DNA of 64,000 nucleotides. Origin: Chamaecrista fasciculata (taxonomy: Eukaryota; Streptophyta; Magnoliopsida; Fabales; Fabaceae). The notes beneath the pieces are model-generated. The model was not told the DNA's origin. It was given only the letters and a program-made list of their open reading frames with translations, and did not search any database. Location: positions 134,184 through 198,183 of the forward strand of contig QANZ01035015.1 of the NCBI GenBank assembly GCA_003254925.1, read 5' to 3'. The position numbers were made by a program, and so were the translations under genes. Of the stretch, positions 22,637 through 34,737 are shown piece after piece (position 1 is the stretch's first letter; each line of letters begins with the position of its first letter).

Positions 22637-25600
22637 TCACACATCTGCAAAAAAATGATATGTACGGATATTATCAACAATCAACCGAAGTGCAGAAATG
22701 GTGGTTGCTACAGTTAGCAAAGCAGACACAATGATGCTCAACCAATGCCATGCCTTCTTCTCTCTTCTTGCTGTATTCCCCTTCACCTATACAAATGGGA
22801 TTCTTCAATTAAGTTTCATACAACAACATGGAAAAAAAAACAGAGATTTGATGAAATTGATGAGAAATTGAATAAGAAATGAATGACCTTTAGGAAAATC
22901 ATGCTGGGGAACATAAAGGTAAGAGGAACGAGGGAGAAAGAACCCAACAAGTTGATCAAGTCACCAATGAAAGGAAATGCTGCACTCACTAATATATTGC
23001 CTGAGAAGAAGAGAAATCGCACTAGAAATAAGCGTTTTAAGTTGTCCTTTGAATGCATGGCCTTGTCAATGTTGAGGAATTTAGTGTCCAATGCCTCATG
23101 AACTGGTGCTATAAACATCTGCAACAACATTCATATCTTCTACAAATTCATTTCCCACAACTACTTCATTTGAAAAAACACCTGTAATATTTATATAATT
23201 TATAGAGTAAGTTAAATAGTTAATAGATATTTTTTGAAATATAATGAAGGAAGTAGTAATTACATGTTGAGAGACGATAGACTGAAGGAAGAGGAGGACG
23301 TTGATGACAACATTGGCCCATCTGGGCCCACTAAAGTTTTGAGGGAGGTAGACTGATACATTGGACCCATAGGCCCAATAAGCAAGTAGGACAATTCCGT
23401 AATAGAATAGCAGGCCCACTGTATATTGCGAATATAAAGCCTTCCTCATGTTTCCTACTGCTGGCTTCCGCAGAGTCGACTGCATTCCATTCATATATAT
23501 AAATATTCAATAAAAAGCATCATAATGTGTATCAAAAAAAAAATAAAAAAGCATCATAGTGGAGCATGGATACTTTATTTTGAAGGCGTGTCACCGTGTC
23601 AGACATGGTGTGTCCGACACCCGTAAGATACCCACACGACACATATTCCTAGGGACGGAGCCAGGACTAAGAGAGAGGGGGGGCCAATTTCATTATAAAA
23701 TAATTATATATTATATATTAAATAAAATATTTAATTAATATTATAAAAATATAAAAAATACCAAAAATATATAAATGTATTTTTAGATTATAATTTATTA
23801 ATTTTTAAGGCAAAAGCATCATTTTGGTTCCTAAACTTTATATCAACTATTAATTTTGTTCTCAATATTTTTTTAGGTCAATTTCGTTTTCAATATTTCA
23901 CATTTTAGTTAATTTTGTCCTTAGACCAACTTCTTTTAATAAATTAACGATAGACTTCATCATATNNNNNNNNNNNNNNNNNNNNNNNNNNNNNNNNNNN
24001 NNNNNNNNNNNNNNNNNNNNNNNNNNNNNNNNNNNNNNNNNNNNNNNNNNNNNNNNNNNNNNNNNNNNNNNNNNNNNNNNNNNNNNNNNNNNNNNNNNNN
24101 NNNNNNNNNNNNNNNNNNNNNNNNNNNNNNNNNNNNNNNNNNNNNNNNNNNNNNNNNNNNNNNNNNNNNNNNNNNNNNNNNNNNNNNNNNNNNNNNNNNN
24201 NNNNNNNNNNNNNNNNNNNAAAATTCTACCGTTAGTTCCACAATGTGAAATTTGTAACCTGATCAAAAGATATGAAACTAATTCTGCAATCTAACTAAAA
24301 AAATATGAGACTAAAAATGCAATAGGAGGCTAAATTGAGATATAAGCAAAAAAATATGAAATCAAAAGTATAATAAAAAAATTGTGAGATCAAACTGAGA
24401 CCTAAACAAAAGTTATGAAATTAAAAGTGTAGTTTGAACATAATTATATAGGATGATGACCTGTATCTCGGGAAGTAGGCCTGAAGTGTTGGCAACGATG
24501 ATGGTAGAGATGGCACCGAAAGCATTGAACACCTTGCTCACTTCGCTTCCGCTTGTGTCATAATCTCTGCCTGAATTGGATTTACCTTCCAAATTGAAAT
24601 TACGTACTTGTAAAATTTTGTCACAAGCTTCATATTTATTAGTAAATCTTATAAAGATATAAAGTATCTTACCTAACTTTACATAGTCAAACCTACGAAA
24701 AGATAAATAGGTCCAATTCATAAACTGTATTACAGCGTTGATGAGTAATTATGAGTATGCTCTACACTTACCTTTATGAGGATCTTTTATATCAGAAAGT
24801 ACAAACAGTGCTTCATAAGATGAAATTTCAGATTTAAATTCTTCATTCTATATTCTATTCTTGGATTAGTTTTTATCTTAAAGTATAACAGGCCTTTAAC
24901 CCCTTTTCCACTCACATGTTTTTAAATTTGTTATAGTTGGCCATACTTTGCTTAAGTCTGTCTAGTTCTTTATCTGGGTTCCAGAATTTAGTTTGGAGAA
25001 TTTCAATAAATGTGAGGAATAATATTATGCCAAGTGCCTACATACCATCTTTGATGACAATGATGAAGGTGATGAGGATGTAGGTGAAGGTGACGAGAGC
25101 AGAAGCTGCGAGCCAATTTTTCATGGCTGAGATGGTTGGGATGAAGATGGCAAATATGGTGTATGTGATTCCTGTGATCACTATGTAATATTGCAGCCTC
25201 AACGGAGAATCACTGAATTCTGAATTGATTTCCTGCAATTTTCTAATCAATTCATTAATTGTTCATCGAATCATTCGTGTCTTATAATAACGGGTGAATC
25301 TGGGAACTCGCAAATTTTAACTCAACTCGCATGCAGCTGCTGATTGAGTTAGTTCAGATTCATTAGGTAGTTGGATTAAAAAGAAAAATCAACCTGCAAA
25401 TTTGCAAATTCATGATCTTGAAATCTAATTAACCTAATTGGCGAACTCACATTATATAATATATATATATATATATAAATTTCTATTACTTAATAATATC
25501 AAGTATTCAAGTATGTGTTACTCTTGATGATTTGTGTTTGAATTTTGTTGGTTGTTTTTTTTAAGCTCATGGTTTACAAACCTTTAATTTATTTGTAAAT

Positions 25601-27023
25601 TATAAATGAATCAGTGCTCTATATAATTCATTATTTTATTTTAAAATAAAAAATGATAACAAAAAACAGAGTTTGCTGTATATAGTTCATAAGCTTTTTA
25701 TTTAATAAATAAACCTTTATACTTAGATGGCCAAAGTCCTATTTTGGTCCCTCATGCTTGTTCAAAATTCTGTTTTGGTCCATCTTGTTTGTTCAAAGTT
25801 CTATTTTAAGTCCTTCAAGTTTCCAAAACATTCCACCGTTAGTTCCTGAATCTTTTCCATCCCCTTTTTTCATTAATAAAAAGGAAAAAAAATTAGCTTT
25901 CATCTCCTGACAATTTCACTCTTTTACATTAAAGTTCTTCCCTTTTGTAAAAGCAAAATTGTTTGGAAATAAAAGTTAGTTTTTTTTAACAGAAAAAATG
26001 GATAGAAAAGAGTCGGTGACTAATTAATGGTAGAACTTTTTAAAAACATGAGGGACCAAAACGGAACAAAAAAAATTGAGGGACCGAAACAAAATATTGA
26101 ACAAACATGAGAGACCAAAATAAGACTCTGACCTACTTAGATTCAATTCGAATTAATTCACAAAGCTGTGAGTTCAGTTGGTTCAGGATACATGTGCGAA
26201 TTAGATTAAAATTCATCTTAAATCTAACCCAACTCATTCATGCTCGCCCAGTAATCAGTTAGATAATTAGTACTAATAGATAGTGATAATTAATTACCTT
26301 GAGTGCTTTGCCACCGAAGATGATGAAGCCCATATTTCCAAGAAGAAGGGTCAAAAACTGGGAAGCCCACGTGATGTGATACAGTTTCCTGCCTTTGACA
26401 TATATTAATGTATATTATGCGACTTAAATGTTGGAGCATTAATGAAAGCTGACGTTAGAGAAATATGATTGTGAGTGAATTAATGAATTTACTAAAAATG
26501 AAAACGTACGAACTGACCAAAAACATATCCCATGAGGTCTCTGTATCTGATGAATCTATGGCCATCGATGAAATGAAAAGCTGCTAAGAGCCAATTAGCA
26601 TAGGCAGTGTAAAATCCCATAACAATGAGGCATAACACACCCCATTTCCATCCCAATGGCACCATAATCAAATTTGAGTAAGTCATTATCCATCCACAAT
26701 TGAAGCTTGTTACCAGCAACAACCCCACTTGTTGCCATGAATCTGCAAATCAAAATTAACATTTAATATATTATCAACTTCGCATGATATGATATTTTTG
26801 TTATATGAACACAATATATATCATTTACGGTACAATTTTGATCAAGAATAGTTCATCTTTGAGCATCAGAAGTGATAAATTAAATAATTATGAACATTAA
26901 ATGATTACGACCATGATCAACGGTGTGAGCAGAAGAGGGTGTGACAGCATTATCATCAAGTTTGGTGGCATTTTGAATGTTGTGTTCGATGCTCACAGCT
27001 AAGCGTTCTCCCTCCATATCCAT
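22637..27023 (-). CDS. PROT: Proline-transporter-like amino acid permease, copy C
   Basis: Eight exons, minus strand: 26912-27023, 26518-26742, 26298-26392, 25046-25232, 24461-24585, 23264-23479, 22888-23118 and 22637-22786. The lengths are the same as in copy A, giving an open frame of 446 aa. The start is MDMEGERL, followed by a hydrophilic N-terminus and about ten membrane segments. RYRDL, the GKALK motif, SGLLPEIQ and GYWAYGS are all present. A 254-base gap of Ns (23966-24219) lies in intron 5 and does not touch coding sequence. Intron 3 holds a well-bounded Mutator-type MITE. Likely a plasma-membrane proton-coupled carrier of proline or a related compound, by family. Confidence 0.9.
23565..23650. 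repeat. Fragment of a GACACG-rich repeat
   Basis: GAGCATGGATAC followed by GTGTC/GACAC-rich sequence matches one end of the inverted-repeat family seen at 27563-29909 and 59849-60181. Confidence 0.5.
23966..24219. other. Assembly gap (254 Ns) in permease C intron 5
   Basis: A run of unknown bases inside a foldback-type repeat ('catcattttggttcc' upstream). The true length is unknown. Confidence 0.95.
25729..26133. mobile_element. Mutator-type foldback MITE with an exact 9 bp target duplication
   Basis: 405 bp. The left end GGCCAAAGTCCTATTTTGG and the right-end complement GGTCAGAGTCTTATTTTGG are inverted copies. The arms repeat 'TTTTGGTCC..CATG' units. TACTTAGAT flanks both sides (25720-25728 and 26134-26142), the 9 bp signature of Mutator-like transposition. 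It lies in permease C intron 3. Confidence 0.85.
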
Positions 27024-27335
27024 GGAGCTTTAAGTGTAAAATCAATCTTGAATCTCTGTTCAAAAGATCGAGAAAGACAGTGTTTCTGGGTTAATACAAA
27101 ATAACGTTATATATATTAAGTATGTCAAGGCGGTGGAGTAATAAGTAATTGTTGTGGGACTTATTACGTACCGACTTGAAGAATATAATTAGTATTATAT
27201 TTAAGGCTTAAGTGCACTTTTGGTCCCATAACTATGACAAAGGTTTCATTTTGGTCCCATAACTTTTTTTGTTGCAATTTTGGTCCCATAACTATGACAA
27301 AGGTTTCATTTTGGTCCCATAACTTTTTTTGTTGC

Positions 27336-27336
27336 N
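27336..27336. other. Single-N join flanked by a repeated 75-base segment
   Basis: 27127-27203 and 27337-27411 are the same sequence apart from a 3-base indel. The first copy runs into TTTTGGTCCCATAAC-type repeats, the second into ordinary flank. This fits two alleles, with and without a foldback insertion, joined end to end. Confidence 0.7.
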
Positions 27337-27562
27337 AAGGCGGTGGAGTAATAAGTAATTGTTGTGGGACTTACGTACCGACTTGAAGAATATAATTAGT
27401 ATTATATTTAATAAAGGGTTCTGTGGAAGCCTACAAATTATTTCACAAATAAATTGGATGAGATTTGTAATTATTTTTTTTACCACATTTTGAAAAGGAA
27501 TAGATTAGAATATTAGATAGGAAAGGATTCTGGATTGAGAAATGATATATGCTGAACCCAAG

Positions 27563-29909
27563 GAAGCACGGACACGGCTGGAGCATGAATTGTCCACGTT
27601 TTCGACACGTGTCGGACACGGACGCGTGTACGACACGTGTCTGACACGTGTCTCTGTGTGTTGGTGATCGAGTCAGTTTATACTTATACCATGCTATCTA
27701 GAGGTCTTTGGATGTCTTTTGTGATGTTTTATAACCTATATTAGGTGTTTTAGGCCTCTAGATATGATAATTGTTGCATTGAGATCACAATTGCATTTTG
27801 GTAATTTTATCGGTTTTTAGTGTAATTCTCTCATGTTTTAAATGTTTAATTATATCTTGAGGTTTTACATGTTTATCTCAGTGCAATTGTAAGTTTTTAA
27901 GAGCCAAAGACCCAAGGATTGAAGTGGAAGAAGGCCGGGATCGAAGCAGAATGAAGTCGGTAGCAAAACGAAGACGAAACACCATTATTTTAGACTAGGC
28001 CATTGGAAAGTCTCCTCTTGCCTTGACGGCTTTCCAATGGCCTCAATCACAGTGCCTTAGGCTGTTGGTCCGCCGCCATGCACAGTAGCGGCTTTCTAAC
28101 GGCCTTGTCGCGATTTTTCATACTGATTTCGTATTTTTGCAAACCCAACCCGATCTTTCACTATTTTACCCGAAACTAAACCCTAAGGACCCGAAATATT
28201 GTTCCTAAACCGACCCAACTCATCATTTAACCTATATCCACCAAAAATCCTCATTCACACATCATTCTCACCTCACCAAGTCTCCAACTCGTCCCTCTAC
28301 CTCTCCACTTCGTCTCCTTCATTCTCAACCACCCTCTATGGCCGAAACTGAGGTTTGGGAGTGCAGCTCCGGCGTCTCTCCACCAATGGTCGGCTAAGAA
28401 CCTTGCTTGGAGTGTGGATGGTGAAGCTCGAGCACCGGATTCTATCGTCTAGGGAGTTTTTCTTAGTTTATCGTCTTGTCTATTTGTGATTCTAGTTTAG
28501 TTGTTTAACTTGACTTAGATTTCTGATGTAGTTGATGATATTGATTATGTTCTCTGAGTTTGTTCTTGATTGATTTACATTTGACTCTTTAATCGATACT
28601 CTTCGTTGTTAAGCTCTATCGTGTTAGTGTTGATTGTGTGAATCTTGATTGATTATTGTTTAATTGTCAATCGGACTAGCTCTAGGAACTATCTTGACTT
28701 AATTGAGATGTGAATTATTTGATTAGGTTGATTAGTCACTTGTTTAAGAGCTAATTAATTGGGTTGATTAATCTTTTATATGAGTTTTCATGGTAACGTC
28801 AATTTGGTCCCTGAGTATGAATTTCCTATATCATTTGTGGTGCAATGATAGCTTAGTCATCCGATAACTCCAAGTATTTCTCCATTTTTTATCCACTTTT
28901 ATAGTTTTGTCTCGTATTCAGTTTAGTCCCTTATTCATAGTTTTGCTTTAGTTCTTAAAAAAATACACTTTTACCGACATTTCTTAGTTTGTTTATAATT
29001 TTTAAAGCCAAATCGATTGTTTCTTGTGCCTTGAATCGCTCGTACTCCACATTAGGGGAGTCCCTAAGAGAATACGACCCGACGAGTATCATTATACTAC
29101 ATATTTAGCCGGTCTTTTTGGTGCGCATTGCGACGTGCGCGATCAGTCGGTCTCCTTTCCATCTCTGTTTCAGCTTCGACACGGCTCAGACGCAGGTGGA
29201 AACGGCTCGAAATACTGGCTGACACGGCGTTGGTTGGGAGAAAAAGCACGGTTTTGAACCAGATTCAACCATCAATCCTTTATTTCTAAAAACAAAAAGT
29301 TAAGATCATGGACTGATTTGAGATGAAAAGAGAAGATTTAGAGTATTTCAACAAAAAAAAAAAGAAGCACAGACTACAGTATCAGAACTCTCTATTTTAG
29401 CTATTGTTGTTGCCGTCCACCTCTGTAAATCGCGTTTTGCTCCAGGCTTCAACCATATCTCTCACAGTCTCACTTCTCATTTTTATGTTGATGGCTTCGT
29501 TTTTTTAGTCGCAAATGGCGTTTGGCGGCCACTGTAGCTATTTTAATGTGTGATATTATGTGGGTTCTCATATTTTACTTTTTTAATATTTTTAGTTCTG
29601 CAATTTTTTTTTAATGTTTTGCAGCTTTATGCATGGTATATACATTATTATATTATATACTCTTGGTTACTGGGCTGGCGCTAGCTTTTTATGTATATCA
29701 TATATCATATTATATATTTAATTTAATTATTTGTAATTGTGTATGTGTTGTGTAGGAAATAGGAATCTTGTGTGTGATATATATGTGTGGATTGTTGCAT
29801 TTTTTTTAGCTTTTATAATTAAATTAATATATATATGCCGTGTCGTGTCCTGCAATTTTAAAAGTTGACGTGTCGACGTGTCCGTGTCGTGTCCTGTGTC
29901 CGTGCTTCT
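27563..29909. mobile_element. GACACG-type inverted-repeat element enclosing other sequence
   Basis: The ends are GAAGCACGGACACG and CGTGTCC...CCGTGCTTC, inverted copies of each other. The flanks GCTGAACCC and GACTGAACC are similar, so a 9-10 bp target duplication is possible but imperfect. A shorter relative is at 59849-60181. The interior includes the LTR-like stretch listed next. Class uncertain. Confidence 0.5.
27657..29130. mobile_element. LTR-like remnant (possible solo LTR, Ty3/gypsy kin)
   Basis: A non-coding stretch of about 1.5 kb. Near its right end it has GTCCCTAAGAGAATACGACC, then ATTATACTACAT, a wording typical of the tail of some plant Ty3/gypsy (Tat/Ogre-like) LTRs. No internal coding region is seen, so it is at most a solo LTR or fragment. 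Bounds and age are uncertain; it looks old and broken. Confidence 0.35.
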
Positions 29910-30599
29910 TAGACTGAACCTTTCTATAATTTTTTTTTTTCTGGATCACACGTTCTGAGTATTATTTTGGAATTGGATCTCTATATTTTTATGATCATAT
30001 CCTTTGTATTTATTGTAGAGTTATAAAAATCACAAAGAAAAGAGATAAAAAAAAATATGAGTTTTATAAAATAATATATAACACTCACACTTTTTTTTTT
30101 CTTTCTCATTTTAATTCCATACTAGAGGATAAAATATAGGTAATTCAATTCGGATTATTTTATATGTAATGACGCGCCTGTTGTTCCAATATATGTTTAA
30201 TAGGTTGTTACGTACGTTAATCAGTCTTTTGACTCTTTTCCATTGGCTGCTGGCACAGACACAAATGCTTTCTCCCATCCTCAGCCGGAAAACGATGAAT
30301 TCATTGAATTGAATTCCATGATTTCATGTCATAATTATTTTTCTTAGTATAGATAATAGATGTGAATAAAGCGTCATCTATTGAAATTTGCTATTTGCCC
30401 CACCTAATTGATGTTTATGAATAAAAATTAGTATTTACTATTTAATATTGCAATATTTAACCATAACAAGTTTTGTAAAAATTACATATTGACCTCAATT
30501 TTTTTAAAGTTTTCATTTTAGTCCATTTATAATATGTATCCAGGGACTAATTTGTAATTTTTTGAAGATTTTTTGGAGTCAATATGTAATTTTGCAAAC

Positions 30600-30735
30600 T
30601 TTGGCAGGTCAAACCAATTCACAGTTCGTCGGTTGAACCGGTGAGTCACCGGTTCAACTGTAATCCGGTATTTTTATTTCTCCGGACCGGCCTGGGCTCC
30701 GGTTCGCCGGTTCACCGATTGGACTGCCCGATCCC
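30600..30735. repeat. ACCGG-rich dispersed repeat
   Basis: GGTTGAACCGGTGAGTCACC and TCCGGACCGGCC-type motifs. The same repeat, in the opposite orientation, is at about 63425-63620, and the shared part extends into 'ttagtccatttataatatg' on the outer side. Confidence 0.65.
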
Positions 30736-31023
30736 ACATACATCCTTTCTCCTGAGTTATTTTTTTTTTAAAAAAAATTATATACTTAAAATAAAAAATT
30801 CAAAGTATGCTTTTTGACGAAAAAATTCAAACTGCAAATTAAAGTCTTCTCTATCACAAAACTGTAATGTAGGCAGTAGGCACTCATTTCAATGTGTTCA
30901 AGTAAAGAAGAGTCTACGTCCACGATCACACCAACATTAATGGATCAAATCTCAGGAAAAAAATAAAATAAAATGTGGACTAGAGACTAGAGAGGCTCGA
31001 TTCCAAACATACCTATAGTAAAG

Positions 31024-31532
31024 GCCAAATAAGTCATTTGGGTCCTCAAATTATATGGTAAATTTTATTTTGGTCCTAAAATTATTTTGTAATCTGCTTT
31101 GGTCTTCAAACTTTCACATCTATTCTATCTTAATCTTTAAAATGTGATTTGTTAAAAAAAATCTTTAAAATGTGATTTTTCTAGTTTATCCCATTATTTA
31201 ATTTATAGTTTGAATAGTTGCTTTCATATATGTCATAATAAATGAATTGAAAAATAGAGAAAGGAAAATTCTCATTCTTTGAAAGAAAAATTAACCACAA
31301 ATTTATCTTTAATTTGTGACTAAGAATGAAAATTTTTACTTCTTTTATGAACTCATTTATTATAACATATATGATAGAGAAACTATTCGTCTTAATTGTT
31401 CGAGTTATTAAAAAATAGTAGAAAACCTACAAAATTACATCTTGGGAATCAAAATGAAATAAATATGAAAGTTTGAGGACCAAAATAGAATAAAGAATAA
31501 TTTTAAGACCAAAATGAGAATTTCACCTGTAA
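31024..31532. mobile_element. Foldback element of the 'TTTTGGTCC' group
   Basis: The left arm (GGTAAATTTTATTTTGGTCC) and right arm (GACCAAAATGAGAATTTCACC) are inverted copies. The core keeps a second inverted pair ('gaaagaaaaattaaccacaaa'-type). Relatives are at 11088, 36117, 45713 and 58328. Confidence 0.6.
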
Positions 31533-31986
31533 TAAATAGCTCATCATCTATTTTTAAAAGATAGTTAGAATTTTTAAAATTTTGAAATTTACATAATGCG
31601 ATTATAATTTGAAACTTATACATTTTTTTTTTGGTCATTGAAACTTATACATATTTATCAAAAGAATATTTTTTATTTAATTATTCTTTTGAAAAGAATA
31701 TTTTTTATTTAATTGTTTGGTCATGATAAAGGGTATACAGCCCAAAGGGCCTAGCCCAAATAACAAACCAGTTCCTCAGGCAAAACTCCATAGTCCATAC
31801 ACCTTAGGAAAAGGACTTGGCAACACACCAAAGTGAACACTAACCCAACAAACCCAATACTATCGGTTTAAATTTATTTTCAAACAAAAAATAAATTAAA
31901 TAATAACATAATAATTATAAAAAAAAAAACCTACATTGAATGAAAATCTTGGAAAGCCCTAGTTTAAAATAAAATCTCAAGAGCCC

Positions 31987-32171
31987 GCCAAGCTTGGTTG
32001 GTTTAGTAGTCGAGCTCACTAGGTCACTCAAGCAAGTGTTGGGGTTCGAATTCCGCCTTCTGTATGCCGCAACTAATTGACAAGCAGCAGACCCTTAAAT
32101 AGAACACAGTTCCGCGAAGGATTAGTCCTTGACCTGTCGGGCTGAGGGATACCTTGGACAACCAAAAAAAA
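31987..32171 (+). mobile_element. tRNA-derived SINE with a 15 bp target duplication
   Basis: 185 bp. The head has A-box-like TGGTTTAGTAGTCGAG and B-box-like GGGTTCGAATTCC, spaced as in RNA polymerase III promoters, then an unrelated body and a terminal A-run. AAATCTCAAGAGCCC lies on both sides (31972-31986 and 32172-32186). This is direct evidence of retroposition. Confidence 0.88.
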
Positions 32172-32388
32172 AAATCTCAAGAGCCCACAGATTTTGCATA
32201 AACTATATGAGATTTTTTTTAGCTGCTGCAGGAACTTCTTAGGATTACAATTTACAAGGGAAATTTTGTTACCTGGTTCTTCAAAAAGAAAAAGGAAAAT
32301 TACAAGTTCGCGGGTGCACCATGCATTTCTCAGCGATTGCTATACATCAATCATGAAACTATACACATTCTTGCTCATAAATATCAGT

Positions 32389-34737
32389 TTAGTAATCTCC
32401 TTGCAGTTGAGCATCTCGACTAGTGAGAGGAACATAACGAACAGAAGTCTGTGTTCGAATGGTGACAGAACCATCAGAGTTCTTATCCACAACTTGTAAA
32501 TCCTGAAATATGTTTCCAACAGGAATCACCATTCTTCCTCCAGCCTTCAACTGCTTGATAAGCTCTTCTGGAATTTCTGGTGCTGCTGCTCCAACATGAA
32601 TGGCATCATAAGGACCAAACTCTTCCCAACCTTCCCTTCCATCTGTCACCACAACACTTTATAGTTCAAATAAAATCCAGATCCATTACCAAGTTCTATT
32701 TTTTTTGGGTATCTTTATTTGTTTATTTGAGGATTCATTTCAATGTACTTAAACTTGATTCAACTGTCATGTACAACCATCCAAGTTAAACCAGCTTCAA
32801 CTTTCAATATTTCAGATTCATAGCAATTCAAGAACCATACCACCACAATGCATAGAGAGTGAACCATCTTTCAAAAGAGGAGCTGCAGCACTTTGCTGAA
32901 TATTCTCTATTGAAGAGGAAACTAATTCTGGAATATGCTCCACACCGACAGCCCGGCCCTCGGGTCCAACCATCCAAGCAAAGCATGCTGTCAGATATCC
33001 TGTTCCTGCAAAGAGGCACACAGTACAGAAATTGTGAATATTGTGTTATTGATTGTAAATGATAAGGGAAAAAAATCACTAAATCAGTAAAATTGCTACT
33101 AAATTAATTGTCTTTCATTGCTCTATAGCATGTCTTGGAACCTATAGTATATAGCCAAATTCCCTTTTTAGTGTAAAAAATCATAACATCATATTTTAAT
33201 TGAGACGTGCGACAGAAAAGGACTAAAGGAACAATATTATACATGCAGTTTCAGATCATGGATCGAGCTAAATATCACAACTTTTGTTGCCCATCCTGTA
33301 TATTGCCCTTTCTTTTCGTTTCATGTTGGAATAAACACTTATTAGTATTAAGTAGACAAGATTTTATGAAAAAAATTCTTCCGATTCATAGGAGAGAATA
33401 ACTATTTCGTTTTTAGTTCATCACATTATATACCAGAGCCAACATCCAAAGCACGCATTCCAGGTTGCAAATTCTCCTCCAGCAACTGAAGGCAGGTAGC
33501 ATGCATATGAGGAGCAGATATAGTGGCATTGTAGCCTATTGCCAAGGGGGTGTCAACATAAGGTTCGGTTCCCTCAGGTACAAAATGCGCTCTATCAATC
33601 ATCTCCATTACTTCAGCCACCTTTTTTGATGTAATTACTCCATAACGCTGCAAATTCTCCACCATTGCTTTGTTCTTACTGGCACCACTCCCAGACCGAA
33701 GTCGCTGTGAAATTCAGGAAGGAAACATAGTCTGACTGCAATTCCTTTTTACTAAATAGTGAAGATAAGAGAACATAATCGTAAATATATGTTTATTTAT
33801 TCATTTGCCCATTTATTCCTCCCCTTTGTAAGAGGGCACTGGGAAGAAAAATGGCAAGTTTACTATCTGAGGAATTAAAAAAAAAAAAAAGAACAATTAA
33901 GTATTGATTCATACAAGTAGAACTTCTGCATTATATTGGACATGCATACCACTATAAGTTGAAAGCCATGATTCAAAAATGTTCCAAACCAAGCAGAACT
34001 AGTTTACATACTAGCCAAAAGAAAGAGCCAATCACCAAGAAATTAAACAGCATTACCCGAAACAACCAATCATCATTCGCTTCACATTTTAAGATTATCA
34101 TGTAGCAAAGGGAGTACAATTGAATTATTGCAACAGAGGTACCCAAATAAAAATCCCAAGAAAAACCAATATCTTGCAAAAATCCTATTTCAAAATCCTG
34201 CAAATGTTTCGCAAGACGGTACAAACCACAAACTCTAGTGGGGCCGGTGAATATATGGTCAAAAAATACACAATTTTATTTATGTGGGTAAGGCGGCCCC
34301 TCCTCTGTTCTACAGATTAAGCCTCGAGTGATATCAACGAAAAGAAAAGAGCAAACGAAATATACATAATCGGGATATAAAGAAGGAAATAACCGAAACA
34401 GGTAGCAATTGGAAATAGAAAGAATGAAGAGGCATAGTGTGGACGAAAGGAAGAAAGAAATAGTTACCTGCATAGCAGAAAAGAGAGTGATGGGTGAAAG
34501 GAAATTAGGGTTAGGGGAAAAGGGAAAGAAAGAGAGGGGAGTGATGAAAGGGAAGGAAGGAGAGAGAGAGCGAGGGTGTGTTTGAAGTTGAAGGTGAGAG
34601 TGAAAGAGAGAAGAGGAAGAGAAAGCTAAGAGAAGACGATGATGTGGATGAAGATGAAGATGAAGTTGAAATTGAAGAGGGCGCGCATAAGCATAACAGT
34701 AGCGATATCGATACGCAAGCGTAGGGGACATTTTCAT
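32389..34737 (-). CDS. PIMT: Protein-L-isoaspartate O-methyltransferase (protein repair)
   Basis: Four exons, minus strand: 34468-34737, 33434-33704, 32841-33005 and 32389-32642, joining in frame into 319 aa. The enzyme uses S-adenosylmethionine to methylate abnormal L-isoaspartyl residues so they can revert to Asp. Visible motifs: YNATISAPHMHA (substrate side), the SAM-binding LDVGSG-TGYLTA made across the exon 2-3 junction, DAIHVGAAAPE, and the end RYVPLTSRDAQL. The first 90 residues are rich in Arg, Ser, His and Phe and poor in acid residues, so they look like an organelle transit peptide, as in plant PIMT2-type proteins. I start at the first Met of MKMSPTL; an in-frame Met further upstream would only add a Lys/Glu-rich run. 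The family call is very secure; organelle targeting is inference. Confidence 0.95.

Larger units (their letters stand above)
27024..32388. other. Repeat-rich intergenic region
   Basis: 27024-27200 should hold the copy C promoter. It is followed by a single-N join at 27336, a GACACG-type inverted-repeat element (27563-29909) that encloses LTR-like sequence, an ACCGGTTCAACCGG-rich repeat (about 30600-30730), a foldback element (31024-31532) and a SINE (31987-32171). No host gene is seen. Confidence 0.5.

Noticed and set aside
23898-24266. ORFs spanning the 254-N gap
   Set aside because: They exist only because unknown bases contain no stop codons.
31987-32060. tRNA gene suggested by A and B box motifs
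   Set aside because: No acceptor stem or anticodon arm can be folded, an A-tail follows, and target duplications flank it: it is a SINE.
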